Below, one piece after another: positions 42,952 to 64,000 of a stretch of DNA of 64,000 nucleotides. This DNA comes from Coffea arabica (lineage: Eukaryota > Streptophyta > Magnoliopsida > Gentianales > Rubiaceae). Below the pieces are notes generated by a model. That model was not told the origin of the DNA. It searched no databases and worked only from the letters and a program-made list of their open reading frames with translations. Numbering within the stretch: position 1 is the stretch's first letter; the number at the start of each line of letters is the position of its first letter. A program made the translations under genes and the position numbers. Location: NCBI RefSeq assembly GCF_036785885.1, contig NC_092312.1:21780001-21844000 (forward strand), given 5' to 3'.

Positions 42952-43281
42952 TTCCCTCCGTCCCACTTTGATAGTCCTGTATTCCTTTTTCATCTGTTCC
43001 AAATTATAGTCCACTTTCCAATTGAAAAATGTAGTTGTATTTTAATTTTTCTAAAATACCCTTATTCAATGTGAGTAGTTGTTACTATAAACCTACTCCA
43101 TTTAATGAGAGTTGATTCTTTTTTTACCATCAATTCAAGTTCCCATAAAGTTGTATCATATTTAATGTGAGGTTATTTTAGGAAAATAGCAATCTAAATT
43201 TACTTTTCCAACAAAGTTAACTGCTTTTTCTTAAACTGTGTGAAAAAAAAAAACAGGACTATCAAAGTGGGACGGAGGGAG
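42952..43281. mobile_element. Stowaway-type MITE upstream of the inhibitor gene
   Basis: The ends are TTCCCTCCGTCCCACTTTGA and the matching inverted repeat GGGACGGAGGGAG. They are flanked by TA at 42950-42951 and 43282-43283. The body closely matches the copy at 21975-22303 along its whole length, so both belong to one family. It lies about 510 bases upstream of the inhibitor start codon, in its promoter region. Confidence 0.9.
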
Positions 43282-43702
43282 TATTAGTATTGCATTTATC
43301 TTGTGTATACATACACACATACATAAGTACGTACCGATTAAAATTTTTTCGATAAAACTTTAAAAAAATTTTCTAGCTAGGTGAACTTAGAGTATAAATG
43401 CCTATTCTAACGCTAGGACATGCATGGATGTGCACGTGAATCCTAACGACAATCTTGCCAGGCATGACCTATTTGGTCCATTCGATCAAGATAAGCATCA
43501 ATTTCAAACAGATCAGATTGCTTAGTTACCAGTGTACTTGTACTTAAATCATGGTTTCTGCTGCTGCTGGAGCCCTATTCTCATCAGCTTCCTGGAAGCT
43601 CCTCGCGCATGTGCAAGGACCGGATATTTAAAACCCCAAACGTAAAGAAAATAGTGTAGTAAACTTTAAGCTATGACTACACGAGGATGACTTGTGAGAC
43701 TT

Positions 43703-43712
43703 CTATATAAAT
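43703..43712 (+). promoter_or_regulatory. TATA box of the inhibitor gene
   Basis: CTATATAAAT lies 83 to 92 bases upstream of the ATG at 43795, at the expected distance for a plant promoter with a short leader. A T-rich run at 43770-43788 precedes the start codon. Confidence 0.6.
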
Positions 43713-43794
43713 TCTCAAGTCTTCTCACATTTTCCCATCACGAAAACCATCGAATCAAATCGTGCTGGATTTTTTTTTTTTTTTTTTTAAAAAC

Positions 43795-44421
43795 ATGGCA
43801 AAAATTAGCTTCTCTTTCCTTCTTCTCCTCTCTGCTATCTCCATTGCAGCTGCAATCGAGCTGACTTCAAATCGAGGCTCTGGTTTCAGGGCTTTCATCG
43901 AGCAAGAATGCCGAGGCACCCAATATTTCCAGCTATGCGTTCATTGCCTTTCAATTTTTGCGCATTCCACTACACAAACACCAGAGCAATTAGCCCAAGT
44001 TGCATTGAAGGTGAGCTTGGTGAGGGCAAGATATGCAAGAGCTTATATAACCAAAGTTGCTCAAGATTTGAGGCTAAAGAAGACCAAAGATTACCAAGCC
44101 GTGCATGATTGCCTAGAGCAAATCAATGATGGTGTGGATCAGCTCACGAATTCGGTTAAGGAGTTGGGAAGAATGTCTATAGCTACTGAAACTGATTTCT
44201 TTTGGCATCAAAGCAACGTTAATAGCTGGATGAGCACTGCAGTCACAGAAGCACTAACGTGCATGGATGGGATCTCAGGGCATGCAATCGGAAGTAAAGT
44301 GAAATCTACCATTAGAGCAAAGGTCTTGAACGTGGCACAGGTTACTACCAATGCTCTAGATTTTTTTAACCGATATGTGTCAAGACATCGAGCCTCTCAA
44401 TCTCATAACCCCAATCCCTGA
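43795..44421 (+). CDS. plant invertase / pectin methylesterase inhibitor-domain protein, secreted
   Basis: This is a single exon of 208 residues. Residues 1-21 (MAKISFSFLLLLSAISIAAA) form a signal peptide. The inhibitor domain follows with the diagnostic Cys39 and Cys48 pair (QECRGTQYFQLC), the four-helix body, and the second pair in VHDCLEQ and ALTCMDG. One extra Cys (Cys51) follows the first pair. The family blocks cell-wall or vacuolar invertase, or pectin methylesterase, in the apoplast; sequence alone does not say which. The frame is open to 43762 without an ATG, so MAKISF is the start. The tail after the domain, RHRASQSHNPNP, is short and polar. Confidence 0.92.
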   Translation: MAKISFSFLLLLSAISIAAAIELTSNRGSGFRAFIEQECRGTQYFQLCVHCLSIFAHSTTQTPEQLAQVALKVSLVRARYARAYITKVAQDLRLKKTKDYQAVHDCLEQINDGVDQLTNSVKELGRMSIATETDFFWHQSNVNSWMSTAVTEALTCMDGISGHAIGSKVKSTIRAKVLNVAQVTTNALDFFNRYVSRHRASQSHNPNP

Positions 44422-46971
44422 GTATAGAAACTCCCCCCTATCTTTTTTTTTTTTTTGGGGTTATGTTTTTCTGAGTCCAAAGTTCCTGCTTTTTTTTTTT
44501 TTTCTTTTTTGGGTTTTGTATTTTAATTCAGACACGTGTAAGGTGAAAGACATCTGTGAATACAAAATTTTGTACAAGAAATGGAATTATAGAGGTTCTA
44601 TTCTTTCTTGTAGTTGATTTAGCGAATTCTACTTAATTATTTTACATCTTCATGTCATCATGTTTTTTAGAACTTTTATTATAAGTGGTATTAGAAAATT
44701 ATCCTTCGAGGTTTCTTTTTCTTCCAATTTGGAGCTAACAGTCTGAACTTTGACAAAGCCTTAGTAGTTTATGATGGCAACACAATTTACTGCTAAACTT
44801 ATATGTGGGGTTGAATTGGATCAAAGGAATCAATCGAAACAAGTCAATTAATTATTCGTACTATTTTCCTGTCCACGTGATTACCGAAACTAACTACGAA
44901 ATTCAAGTGAATTTGAGATCGTTGTCAAAGATGTTTGCGAAGGAAACTTAGATCAGCAGCAGCTGGTTATGAAAGCTGCAATTTCTTAATTCACCTTTTT
45001 ATAATTTCGAAATTGTAAAAGATTGAAAAATTAAAGTTAAGCTTGTAAATTCACACTGATACTGGAAGCATGCCTGCGTAGTGCGTGAAGGCGAAAACTA
45101 AGAAGACCACTCAATAGTTTGATGCCACATTTAGATTCCGTTCGTTTGGTTTCAGATCATGAAAGGGAGTTGCATAGTCTAGCTACAAGAACAACATTAA
45201 TCGAGAGACTTCCATATGAGACGCATAAATTCCTGGTGCCCTTTGCACCCTATCAGGTTACGAGTTACGACACCAGTATTTCTCTCTTTTCCACCCCACC
45301 CCTTTCCTCGAAGGCAAATCATCATGTTTCCTGATAGTGTTTTACATGCTTGTTCATAAATAATAATGCGCATGCAAACGATATTTTGATTTGGAAGAAG
45401 TCATCATCAGATCATCTCTCTTCTCCCATCATTCTTACCCTCCTTTTTTTCTTCATAATCCGTGGGGCTTAGTCTTCGTACCACTGGCTGAAGGTACCGA
45501 CAACCAATACAACTAGGTTATAGTCAACCGCAAAAAATTCAGTCTTTTGAATACAAACCTCATTTTCTGGGGCTTATGCCGATCACATGAGTAGGATTTT
45601 CACTGCCTTGTTCATCATGTTCATTACTACCTTAGTTGGGACCGTTCCCCATAGAGAGGTGATATATATCATGGTTTTTCTGGATCATCGTCAAGCCATC
45701 ATGACTTGAAATCTCTCCAAAACATCTGCTCTATAGACAGTTAGTCTTGGTGGAAAGCTGTTGGTTTCTTGCATTATGTGGATTTATATGCTCCAAATTT
45801 GTACAGGCGACAGCTGGTTGCTTAGCTTTAGTTGGGATTTTCTGCTAGTATTTTTCTTCAAAGTTGATGGAAGTAATTTAAGAGTTTAGCTGAAGTAGTA
45901 GTATACTATTTTATATAGATGGCTCTTTCTCTGTGCTCTTCTTGTGTACATTCAAGCCCTATTGAATAAATATTCGTTTTACCTAAAAAAAAAAATAATA
46001 AAGTAAGAAATCTAGTGCTTCACAGCGGTCTTACATTATGCCTTGATATGTCAATCAGTAAGAAGATCTGCTATTTTAGTGCTTAATTACTTTCACCCTC
46101 GGCAGTTGATAAATAGGTATGAAAGGAAAGAACAGGTATCTAAGATTTTCTTTAATGATTTTTAGTGGCAATTGATAGTGTGAGAAAACTCTGCAACAAT
46201 GGAAATCAAACTAGGAAGTAAAGAAGCGCTACTCAAAATTCTCATAAATATTGACTCACAAGCTAATAGCTCCACAGCATTTGCAAATATTACCACATTT
46301 CCCCTTCGTTTGCATTCCTCAAGTGCCACTAGATCCTGACTGACATCTGTATCCCGACACAGGAAAAATGTCATTACGTCAAAAAGTGCTATTGAAGTTT
46401 ACACATCAATTGGCAATTCTAAGTGCTATTAAAAGCCAAAATTTCTTGTAGTCTTTATCTCCAATTTTTGCAAATTATAACCTTAATTAATTCATACTTA
46501 TTTGGGATGAGACATTGACCTAATGATCAAGGTTGAGACCCCAACATTAAATCTCTTGAAAACTAAGCTTTACAAAATGTGAGTTTACCCTAATTATATG
46601 TTAGTTTACATATAATCTGCCACAGCTCCCTTTTTCAGTTTTAACATCCTTGAGCCGGTGGAAGCAGTCTAGACCCGCCTCTGCTAACTGCTGAAGTGCT
46701 CACTAGTACTAGACAAGCATCTTCGCAGGTTCATTCTTGTGGACTATTACAAGTATGTTAGTTTTCTATGTATCTGTGTGAGTACAGATAATACAACATC
46801 AACAGCATATAACACCATAGGCAGCTACGTTATATGCCAGGAGATGGACCAACTCTAAATTACGTCATTTTTTCTTTCCCTTTTTCTCAACGATGCAACA
46901 ATCTATACTGCTCGTCTTATGAGGGAGAGGGAGTTCAACTGGAGCTTGTCTGAAGGTTGTATTGCGGATGC
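44422..46971. other. intergenic, no recognised gene
   Basis: After the 3' flank of the inhibitor gene there are T-rich runs near 44440-44510 and then unremarkable sequence. A minus-strand frame at 46162-46374 reads DTDVSQDLVALEECKRRGN and ends in a polar region. It looks more protein-like than its surroundings but has no family I recognise. No other feature could be supported. Confidence 0.45.
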
Positions 46972-48500
46972 TCTATCAAATTAAGGTATAACGAGTAAAT
47001 TATTGTATCTAAAATTGCAAAATGGTAATTCTCAGGAAGTATTTGGTAAGACACACTGCCCTGTTTAAGTACCAATTTTCTAAACAGAATCATCTATATA
47101 TGCAATTAATTGCATAATAACTCACTACAAATATACCTACAAATATAGCTACTAAATAGACAATAAAATAGATCACCAGAATTTAACAAGATTCGGCTAA
47201 TTTGCCTACATTCTCGAATACCAATGACAACTTAATATTTCACTAGAAGAAATATTACAAAGAGAGAGAAGGAAACAAGTTATAATTCTCTTGCTTGGTA
47301 TATTTTATCCTATCAAAGGATTCTTCTATTTATAGTTCACAAATGAGAAAATTTCTAACAAAACTAACGCTATGGGATGTAGAGTTTGTGCACGATTGTC
47401 AACAATTGTAACTTTGTACAATTGATAATTGTGGCTATTGAGCCAATAAATCAACAAATCTTCACCTTGGCGAAATCTCTACATCTTCAATGCCTCACTC
47501 TTCTCCAAACATTCGATGGTGTATTCAAATGCGCTGTTAAGTGTCAATCTTCAAGTTGTGCACAACATTTATTAAATTCAAACAATGTTGGAATTTGATA
47601 TTTGTTGTGCACAACTTGAAGATTGGCACTTGACAACGCATTTGAAAACACCACCGAATGTTGGGGGAAGAGTAAAGCATTGAAGATGTATAGATTTTGC
47701 CAAGGTGGAGATTTGTTGACTTATTAGCTCAATAACCACAATTGTCAATTATGTAACTCTACAATTATTGACAATCGTGCAAAACTCTACATCCCACATC
47801 GTTAGTTTTGTTGGGAATTCTCTCATTTGTAAACTATAAATAGAAGGATCCTTTGATAGAATAAAATATACCTACAAATATAACTACTAAATAGACAATA
47901 AAATAGATCACCAAAATTTAACGAAGTTCGGCTAATTTGCTTACATCCTCGGACACCACTGACAACTTAATATTTCACTAGAAGAAATATTACAAAGAGG
48001 AAGCTCTACCAAATTAAGGAATAATGAGTAAATTATTGTACCTAAAATTGCAAAATGGTAATTCCCAAGAAATATTTGGTGAGGCACACTGGCCTGCTTA
48101 ATTACCAATTTTCTAGATAGAATCACCTATATATACAGTTAATTGCACAATAACTCACTACAAATATACCTACAAATATAGCAACTAAATAGATAATAAA
48201 ATAGATTACCAGAATTTAACGAGATTCAGCTAATTTGCATACGTTCTCAAACATCATTGACAACTTAATATTTCACTAGAAGAAATATCATAAAGAGAGA
48301 GACGGAAGCAAGTTATAATTCTCTTACTTGGTATATTTTATCCCATCAAATGATTCTTCTATTTATAATTTACAAATGAGAGAATTTCTAACAAAACTAA
48401 CGATGTGGGATGTAGAATTTGTGCACAATTATCAACAATTGTAACTTTGCACAATTGACAATTGACAATTGTGGCTATTGAGCCAATAAGTCAACAGGTA
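46972..48500. mobile_element. rearranged LTR-like fossil cluster
   Basis: Three blocks share sequence. The minus-oriented block, about 46972-47583, and the plus-oriented block, about 47585-47865, meet head to head; each starts TGTTGGAATTTG or a close variant and carries a TATAAATAGAAG promoter-like motif. A third, minus-oriented copy spans about 47866-48500 and repeats the first at roughly 1 kb distance. The layout of TG start, TATA box and T-rich leader is that of plant LTR ends, probably Ty1/copia-like. No gag or pol coding sequence is seen between them, so these are broken fossil remains. Copies differ at a modest number of sites, which suggests middle age. Confidence 0.55.
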
Positions 48501-48952
48501 GGAGGTGAATCTCCGGACCAAATAAGTGCGATACCGCGCTCTCTAAATTTCTTAAAATAAAGGAAGCATGGTGCTTCCTGTAATGCACTAGGCAGGCGTC
48601 ACTTAACTACGTTACTTAGCCTTGAGATTTTAACACTTAATAGTTAGTTTATGTGAATGGTTGCCGTCCTTGAACCCTTTCAGATCATGAGTCAAAAGAC
48701 TTTTCTCTCTTTCTGTTTTGTTGTCATTTTCCCCCCTTCTCCCTTGACAAGCTGAAATTATAATGTTTCCTGAAAGCGCTACACACTTTTTTATTTCAAA
48801 AGATATTCACAAATTTAATTTGAATGAAGTCACCATCAACTTTTTTCCCTCTTCATCCCTTATTGTAACTATAAATACATGCACAACCTGTGAAGCTTCA
48901 TTCACACCACTAGTTACAGGGTACCAAACTATCAACACAGGTTGCCTATAAT
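48501..48952. other. short unique segment left of the hAT insertion
   Basis: A CTATAAATAC TATA-like site lies near 48870, about 80 bases left of the hAT insertion point. No coding region is recognised here, nor in the continuing flank after 52465. Confidence 0.4.
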
Positions 48953-51900
48953 CAGTGATGGAGCCAGGGTTTTTTTGGATGGGGGCAAAATTTTTTCCTA
49001 ATAAAATTATCTTAATATATTATGTTCGAAATAATTTTCTTCTATTTAAATATATGACATCTAAAAATATCAAATATTAAATTTAATTATAAAGGTATAT
49101 CTATTCATAAATATGCGGTACAGTCATAATAAAACTTAACAAAAAAGATAATCTTTGATTAAATATCTTATAACATTACAAACCATTTAATTTATACATT
49201 ATGAGAAGATGCTCTCCAATATATCACCTATGCAAATTTCAACATCTTTTCTTATAAGTAAATTGAGCTCTACGCTCTTTCACAGAGTTAAATTCATCTA
49301 TGATTGAATCACTGCTAAATTTTCAGCAACTTTCTTTTATATATATACAGTTGGACAATCATTCAAGAAATTATCTTCCATCTTGTTTTGGAGCTTTGTC
49401 TTGATTATTTTCATAATTGAAAATGTTCACTCTGTAGTTGCAATTGATACAGAAAGAGTAAAAACAAATCTGATCAATCTATCAATAAGAGGATATGTCA
49501 CTGATTTTTTGTCTTCACTAAGTCTTGACATAACTCATGAATACCAGATAATTCTTGCAAGTCAGGATAATTTGAAATGTTGAGTTCAAAATATTGAAAT
49601 TCTATTATGAGACCTACTAGTTCTTTCTCCATAAAATCATTCGGATAGAACTTCTCTGCAAGTTTACAAATATCATCAATCTTGAACAGCATAAATCCAT
49701 TTATAGAATCTAAAGCAGTGCTCAAAACAAGAAATTCCACGGCATGATCATTAAACCTGTTATGTAACTCTTGCAATTGATAATCAATTGTTGCAAGAAA
49801 TATATCCACTCGATAATAATGCTCCACACTAATCTCATCATGATGATTTCGAGATCTACCACGTCTTGCAATATATTGAGCATTCATATCCGGGATATCA
49901 ATTTAATGTTGCTCACAAAATAATTTAATTTTCACCAAAAAATCATCCCATTTTGAATCTCGAAAATTCTTCAGTAGCTTTGTTGTGCTTGAGACAAGAT
50001 GCATTGCATTCAAAATATCTTGAGATTTACGTTGCAATGCTATACAAAGAAGATGAGTAATTTTCATAATGTCTTTTTTAAAATGCAAAGTGAAAACAAG
50101 CTCAAAGGATAACAACTGATTCAAAGCAAAATTTGCATCTCCACGTTAAGAGTATGAACCTCCATTTACTGCAATGTTACTTAAAACCACACAAGTAGCA
50201 TTGAACATTTTCAGTAAACTAGAAATAGAATTCAAATGAGAATCCCAACAAGTATCTCCAACTCGTTTTAAAGTGGCAATTTGATTAAGCCCCTTTCCAG
50301 TTTCAAGTTCACCATTAGCAATCTTAGTAGCAATTTCAATTGCTTGAGCCTCCTTTAATTCATCATTACATTTGCTAGATGTAATAACAATGTTGATAAT
50401 AAAAACTAAATTGGAGAAGAATTGGTGAACAGAAGCTACTTCTCTAGAAGCTGCAACTAAAGCAAGTTGAAGTCTATGGGCTAAACAATGAATGTAATAG
50501 GCATATGGACATTCATGGCAAATTAAAGCTTGCAAGCCATTCCATTCACCTCTCATATTACTAGCTCCATCATACCCTTGTCCACGAATGTTATGAATGG
50601 CCAAATTATGTTGAGAGAGAGTAGAAAAAATAGCTTCCTTCAAAGTTAAAGCCATAGTATCACGGACATGAATAACACCAAAAAACTGTTCGCGGATGCA
50701 TCCTTCCTTATCTACATATCTCAAAACAAGAGCCATTTGCTCTCTTTAGGACTCATCACGAACTTCATCAACTATAATGCAAAATTTTGAATTTCCAATT
50801 TCTTGGCAAATTTTTTTTCTAACCTTATTGAAAAATATATAAAGAATCTCCTTTTGAATTTCAGAAGATGTATAGGAGGCATTGGATGGAGCATTTTCTT
50901 GACCAACATTTGCAACCTGTCCATTAATAGAGCATAATTATAATTTTATAAAGATAATAACTAAATGGAAGCATATTATGAATTAAAAAGAATTCTTTTA
51001 AGCATGGATATTATATAAATTCAAGAAAGAATGCAAAGCTGGAAGAAAATCATTCTTACCTTATCATTATAAGAAGCCAACAACTTGATAAGTTGATGAA
51101 AGTTTCCACGATTAAGAGATTTTTCACTCTCATCTCGTCCTCGAAAGGCACAACCTTGAAGTGCAAGCCATTGCACTACATCAATTGAAACTTGAAGCCT
51201 TAATCGATTAATCTCAACTTGCTCAAAACTTTGTTTCTCAATGAAAGTTCCAATGTGTTGAGAAGCATACATCAAATCATTGCATGCATTTACCGCAATT
51301 CTGTGAAATGAGTTAGGACTTTTCCCCACATGTAGTAAGAAAGCACAATTATCTCCATTATTGACCTTCTTCCAATTGTTAAAGCCACCAAGAACAAATG
51401 CACTTAATTCAACTCGTCAATTTAATTCACATTTCATAAGTTATATACAACTCTAGCAAATTATCATAATAAATTATATATATGCATTATATTAGTATTT
51501 CTTTGAACCACAAATAAAGTATGGAATCACAATTTTAAATGATACACACTTATTAAACAATAAAATACTTTATACATGTCAAATTATTTTTCTTGAGAAA
51601 AATATACTACAAATGTAGTATAATATCACAATTTTGATACTAGAAATGTATTTTACAAGAGCATAAGATAATTGGAAAGAGGGAAAGGTTAAATTTCATA
51701 ATAAATTAATTATAAAAAGGAAAAGGTTTGGTACAGGTACTAAAGAATGGAGCCACTTCACTTCAATTTATTAGATTCTACTTTCTAGCACCAAGTGACC
51801 AAGCCACGGAAGCCACCAAACGGTCCAATTGTCCAAACCAATCACCCGACACCTTTGATGAATCTTCTTTGAATCTTTATTGTATTCTTTTCCAGTTCTC

Positions 51901-52457
51901 TTGTCTTCTTTGCTCTTTTCATTTTACTTTTGTTGGCAACTACCAAGTACCACCGTGAAAGAAAGAAAGAAATGAAAAGTGACCCACACTTTCCTTTTTG
52001 ATCCGCAGAACAGAGAAGTAGGCAAGTAGCTTACTTTGTAAGCTTTTCTTAGAATAGTAAAGATAAAATAATTTTTTAAAATCCTTTATCCATTGGGCTA
52101 AGTGATATATTTGTATTTGGGCCAACAAAATAATTATTTTTATTTTAGCCCATTAACAATTATGAATTGGATCTTTTTAGTCTAATACATCATATTGGAT
52201 CAATTTACTATGGAACATCAAATTATATGTTTAATTTTTGAAAGCTAAATAATTAGTACAATAAAAAATAAATAAATAAAAAAATTAATTCAAATATGAC
52301 TAATTCATATATATATATATATATCAACTTTCATAATATAAACTAAAATTATAAAAATTTAGGGGGGACCAATTTTATTTTACACACATATTTACATATT
52401 ATGAATTAAAATTTTTAAAACTTAGGCCCCCCTCTGCCCCCCTTGGCTCCATTATTG
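48953..52457 (-). mobile_element. hAT transposon (MYM/DUF4371 group), full-length structure
   Basis: The ends CAGTGATGGAGCCAGGG and, reverse-complemented, CAATAATGGAGCCAAGG are short hAT-type inverted repeats. A perfect 8-bp duplication, cctataat, flanks it at 48945-48952 and 52458-52465. It carries a minus-strand transposase with several breaks. The element is 3505 bp and is the long form of the deleted copy at 12991-14162. Confidence 0.9.
49245..51415 (-). pseudogene. hAT transposase, DUF4371 / zinc-finger MYM-type 1-like, broken
   Basis: From the N-terminal side: FVLGGFNNWKKVNNGDNCAF and GKSPNSFHRIAVNACNDLM (TTF-like region, 51250-51415); SIDVVQWLALQGCAFRGRDE (DUF4371); a catalytic-core segment with GQGYDGASNMRGEWNGLQ and HCLAHRLQLALVAASREV (50146-50736); LKRVGDTCWDSHLNSISSLL; and a middle region (49498-50124). 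The dimerisation end, near 49250-49480, corresponds to the TTERVFS segment kept in the short copy. It contains an intron-like gap near 50930-51020. In-frame stops occur near 50748, 50143 and 49903, with a frame change before the C-terminal segment, so it is inactive as read. Confidence 0.82.
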
Positions 52458-52465
52458 CCTATAAT

Positions 52466-54165
52466 CAACTGAAAAAAAAGTCTGTCGAGGATCAATACTA
52501 CCATCATCTTGCTGGCAGCGTCGTTGAAGTTGATTTTAGTGGCCATGTAAAAGTACTCGCTCAACTACAAAGGTATTATTGGGCTTGAAGTGAACTGTCT
52601 ATGGCGATCAAAGTTTTCCTTTGCTTTTACACATATCACATTTTGTACCCATGGAGCCTTTGTTTACCACAACCAACTATAGAAGTGCACGAGCTAACGA
52701 GTCCATTGTTCTTGCTAACACCTTGAGAAAGATCAATCCCAGTGGAGTGGAATCGTATTTATTTTTCTGATTACCAGTATTGCATATCGCGGGGTTGAAC
52801 AAGTTTAGGAAGGTGCCATTCTTTCAACCATCTTTCATCCACAACACATTTTTAAAGCCAAAATCTTAATTGAACTTACACCGCTCCAAATCATGCAAGA
52901 GAGAACTTGTTCATTTTTTTTTCTTCAATCTCTCTGTGTTTTTTTTTTTTTTGGGAACTTATGTAGTTCATTGACTTGTGCACTCCATAAATCATGTGAC
53001 TTGTCAAAAAGGGTTAGGTGCTAAAGAGTTTGAATTGTTAACTCACAATTTTGCCTACAAATAATCAGGTCATCCAATGACAAATGGACCAGTTTTTTTC
53101 TTGTTATAATTAAGAATTTTAAAGCAAAGGAAGCTGGCGTCCTCTCAAGGTCAAGCATAGCACAAGCACACTTATATAGCAATTAATTCTTATACATCTT
53201 CACGGACTTCACTCTCAAGAGAAAGAGAGGACATGAATATTTGTCAATTATCTCAACATGATATACTTCATTGTAAATAGTTTGTCCATTTCTCATACAT
53301 GCTAGTTGTGTAACTTATTTATTTTTTTAATTAAGCATCAATAATTTACACCTACTTCTACTCTTACATTATGAGAAAGGGAACAAATCTGATTGAATCA
53401 TTAGAAAGTAAAAATTGGAAGGGAACTAAACTACCTTTGAATAGAGCTGCTAAATGGAACGAGCAGCTCGGAAGTTCAATTGAGTTCAACTCGGTAAGGC
53501 TCGATAATTGTGATAAACGAGTCGAGTTCAAGTTTGAAATATGCTCGTTTAATTAACGAGTTTCATTTGTTATCCGAGTAATTCTATTGGACTTGATAAA
53601 GAAGGGCATGTATGTCATTTCACAATTCAAAAGAATAAAAATTAAAAATTATAGATTTTTATTGTGGTTAAACTCATGCAAGTTCGATTCATTTGTGATA
53701 AACCAGTTGAACTCAAACTCGAGTTATACGTCTCATTTGACAATCTGACTTCAAACACATTTTAAAACTTGTCGGCCTAGTCGAGCGAGCTTGAGTCGGC
53801 CTCGAGTTTAGCTGGGCAATCAAATTCTAGGCTTGATTGACAGCACTACCTTTGAACGAGACAAGTACCCTTCGGCGCGGGTTGAATTTGGAGAAGTCAC
53901 GTATGCCAAATTATGTGCTCGGCCCATACTGATAGGAAGCAAATTAATACAGAAATGAGAAGGCATCATGCTTGAGTTGAGTCCTGGTGGATCCGGGGAT
54001 ATAGAATCGGAGCAGCAGTGCTAGCGGGAAATTATATACAAATCAAATCACATTTCAGATTTTCTCTTTTCTTCAGTTGCTCGTTCTGAGATAGAATTCA
54101 ATTGTCTCTCCCTCCCAAGAAAGAAAAAGAAAGGGAAAAAAAAAAAAGAGAGAAGTAAAGAGAGA
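52466..54165. other. intergenic and promoter of cofactor D, with one inverted-end element
   Basis: Apart from the element at 53442-53844 no gene is seen. The last 150 bases before the ATG at 54166 are purine-rich (GAAAGGG, AGAGAG), a common plant leader composition, and probably form the tubulin cofactor D 5' UTR. Confidence 0.5.
53442..53844. mobile_element. small non-autonomous element with 12-bp flanking repeat
   Basis: The direct repeat actacctttgaa occurs at 53430-53441 and 53845-53856, bracketing 403 bases. The interior is rich in variants of GAGTTCAA/CTCGAG, and its ends (AGAGCTGCTAAATGG at the left; GTGCTGTCAATCAAG in reverse complement at the right) are weakly inverted. Size, flanking duplication and lack of coding match a MITE, possibly hAT- or Mutator-related with extra chance matches in the duplication. 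Confidence 0.55.
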
Positions 54166-63433
<9,268 letters not shown>

Positions 63434-64000
63434 TAAAAGTTAAATCATGAAAGTTCTTATCTGTAGGCCTCTTGTATGTTTTTATTAGATTCCAAACTTT
63501 AAAAGATTAGGACAAATATAGTAACTTATTTTGATCAGAGCTATATAATCAACAACCTAGAAAATTTTCTTCAGATCTTCTCCTAATGCTTCCTTGTGCT
63601 GCTGAGTTCATCACAATTTTGTAAAATCAGCCAAAAATCTCATCCTGATCGCAATATATTTTTATTGGATAGGCCTTTGGATAGAGTTCAATCTAGGCAT
63701 TTAAAGCAAATCCTTATTGTAGGGAGTGGGCCAAATGCCTTCCAAAAGAACAGTTTAATATCATTTTTTATTTCCCAAATTAGTCTTGCATTGAAAACTA
63801 GAGTACATGTTCAGTGTTAGTTGCCTTGTTTTTTCACAAAACTAACTGACATTCCAGTCTCCTCCATTTGAGCACACTCATTGGTTTTGCCTCGATCACT
63901 AGTGCTAAGTTTCTTATTTAAGTATTTCATCTTCTTTGACTCCATTTTGTTCTCCTGAGTACATTGACCAAAATGAAAATTAAGCAAAGTGGAAAGGAGA

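Overview
The window is nuclear DNA of a eudicot plant. The genes have many short exons with GT-AG introns and AT-rich intergenic DNA, and the encoded proteins are close to asterid and Arabidopsis orthologues. The sequence alone does not identify the species. No bacterial, organellar, CRISPR or tRNA-gene content was seen. CDS start and end values give the span from first to last coding base. Exon limits are in the evidence and were read by eye from protein continuity and splice sites.

Layout. (1) 265-6108, minus: organellar TsaD/OSGEPL1-type tRNA threonylcarbamoyl transferase (GCP1), whose 3' end lies left of the window and whose last visible intron carries a foldback MITE with a 9-bp target duplication. 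(2) 7264-12896: a 5.6-kb Mutator-like (MULE) transposon with perfect 9-bp target duplications, a broken MuDR-type transposase on the plus strand and a GRF zinc-finger/coiled-coil reading frame on the minus strand. (3) About 12991-14162: an internally deleted hAT element. (4) 17222-19523, plus: an NPF (NRT1/PTR) transporter, probably subfamily 7, facing a minus-strand arginase at 20315-24584. (5) 27294-31326, plus: a plant protein with two nitroreductase-like (SagB-type) halves. (6) 33257-34145, minus: a Ycf20-like plastid membrane protein. (7) 39711-40979, plus: a DUF641/GIL1-like protein behind a long leader intron. (8) 43795-44421, plus: a secreted invertase/pectin methylesterase inhibitor. 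(9) 46972-48500: rearranged LTR-like fossils, two of them head to head. (10) 48953-52457: the full-length relative of the deleted hAT, with a perfect 8-bp target duplication. (11) 54166 to beyond the right edge, plus: tubulin-folding cofactor D, of which the N-terminal 609 codons are present.

The host genes do not form a pathway. They are ordinary single-copy-looking neighbours for tRNA modification, transport, arginine catabolism, plastid function, signalling, the cell wall and the cytoskeleton. The distinctive part is the DNA-transposon content: one MULE with an antisense passenger-like gene, one MULE-type foldback MITE, a parent/derivative hAT pair, three Stowaway-type MITEs and one more inverted-end element. 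I found no convincing undescribed multi-gene system. The best candidates for follow-up are the antisense GRF frame in the MULE, the double-nitroreductase protein, and the transposase frame breaks that fall in homopolymer runs.
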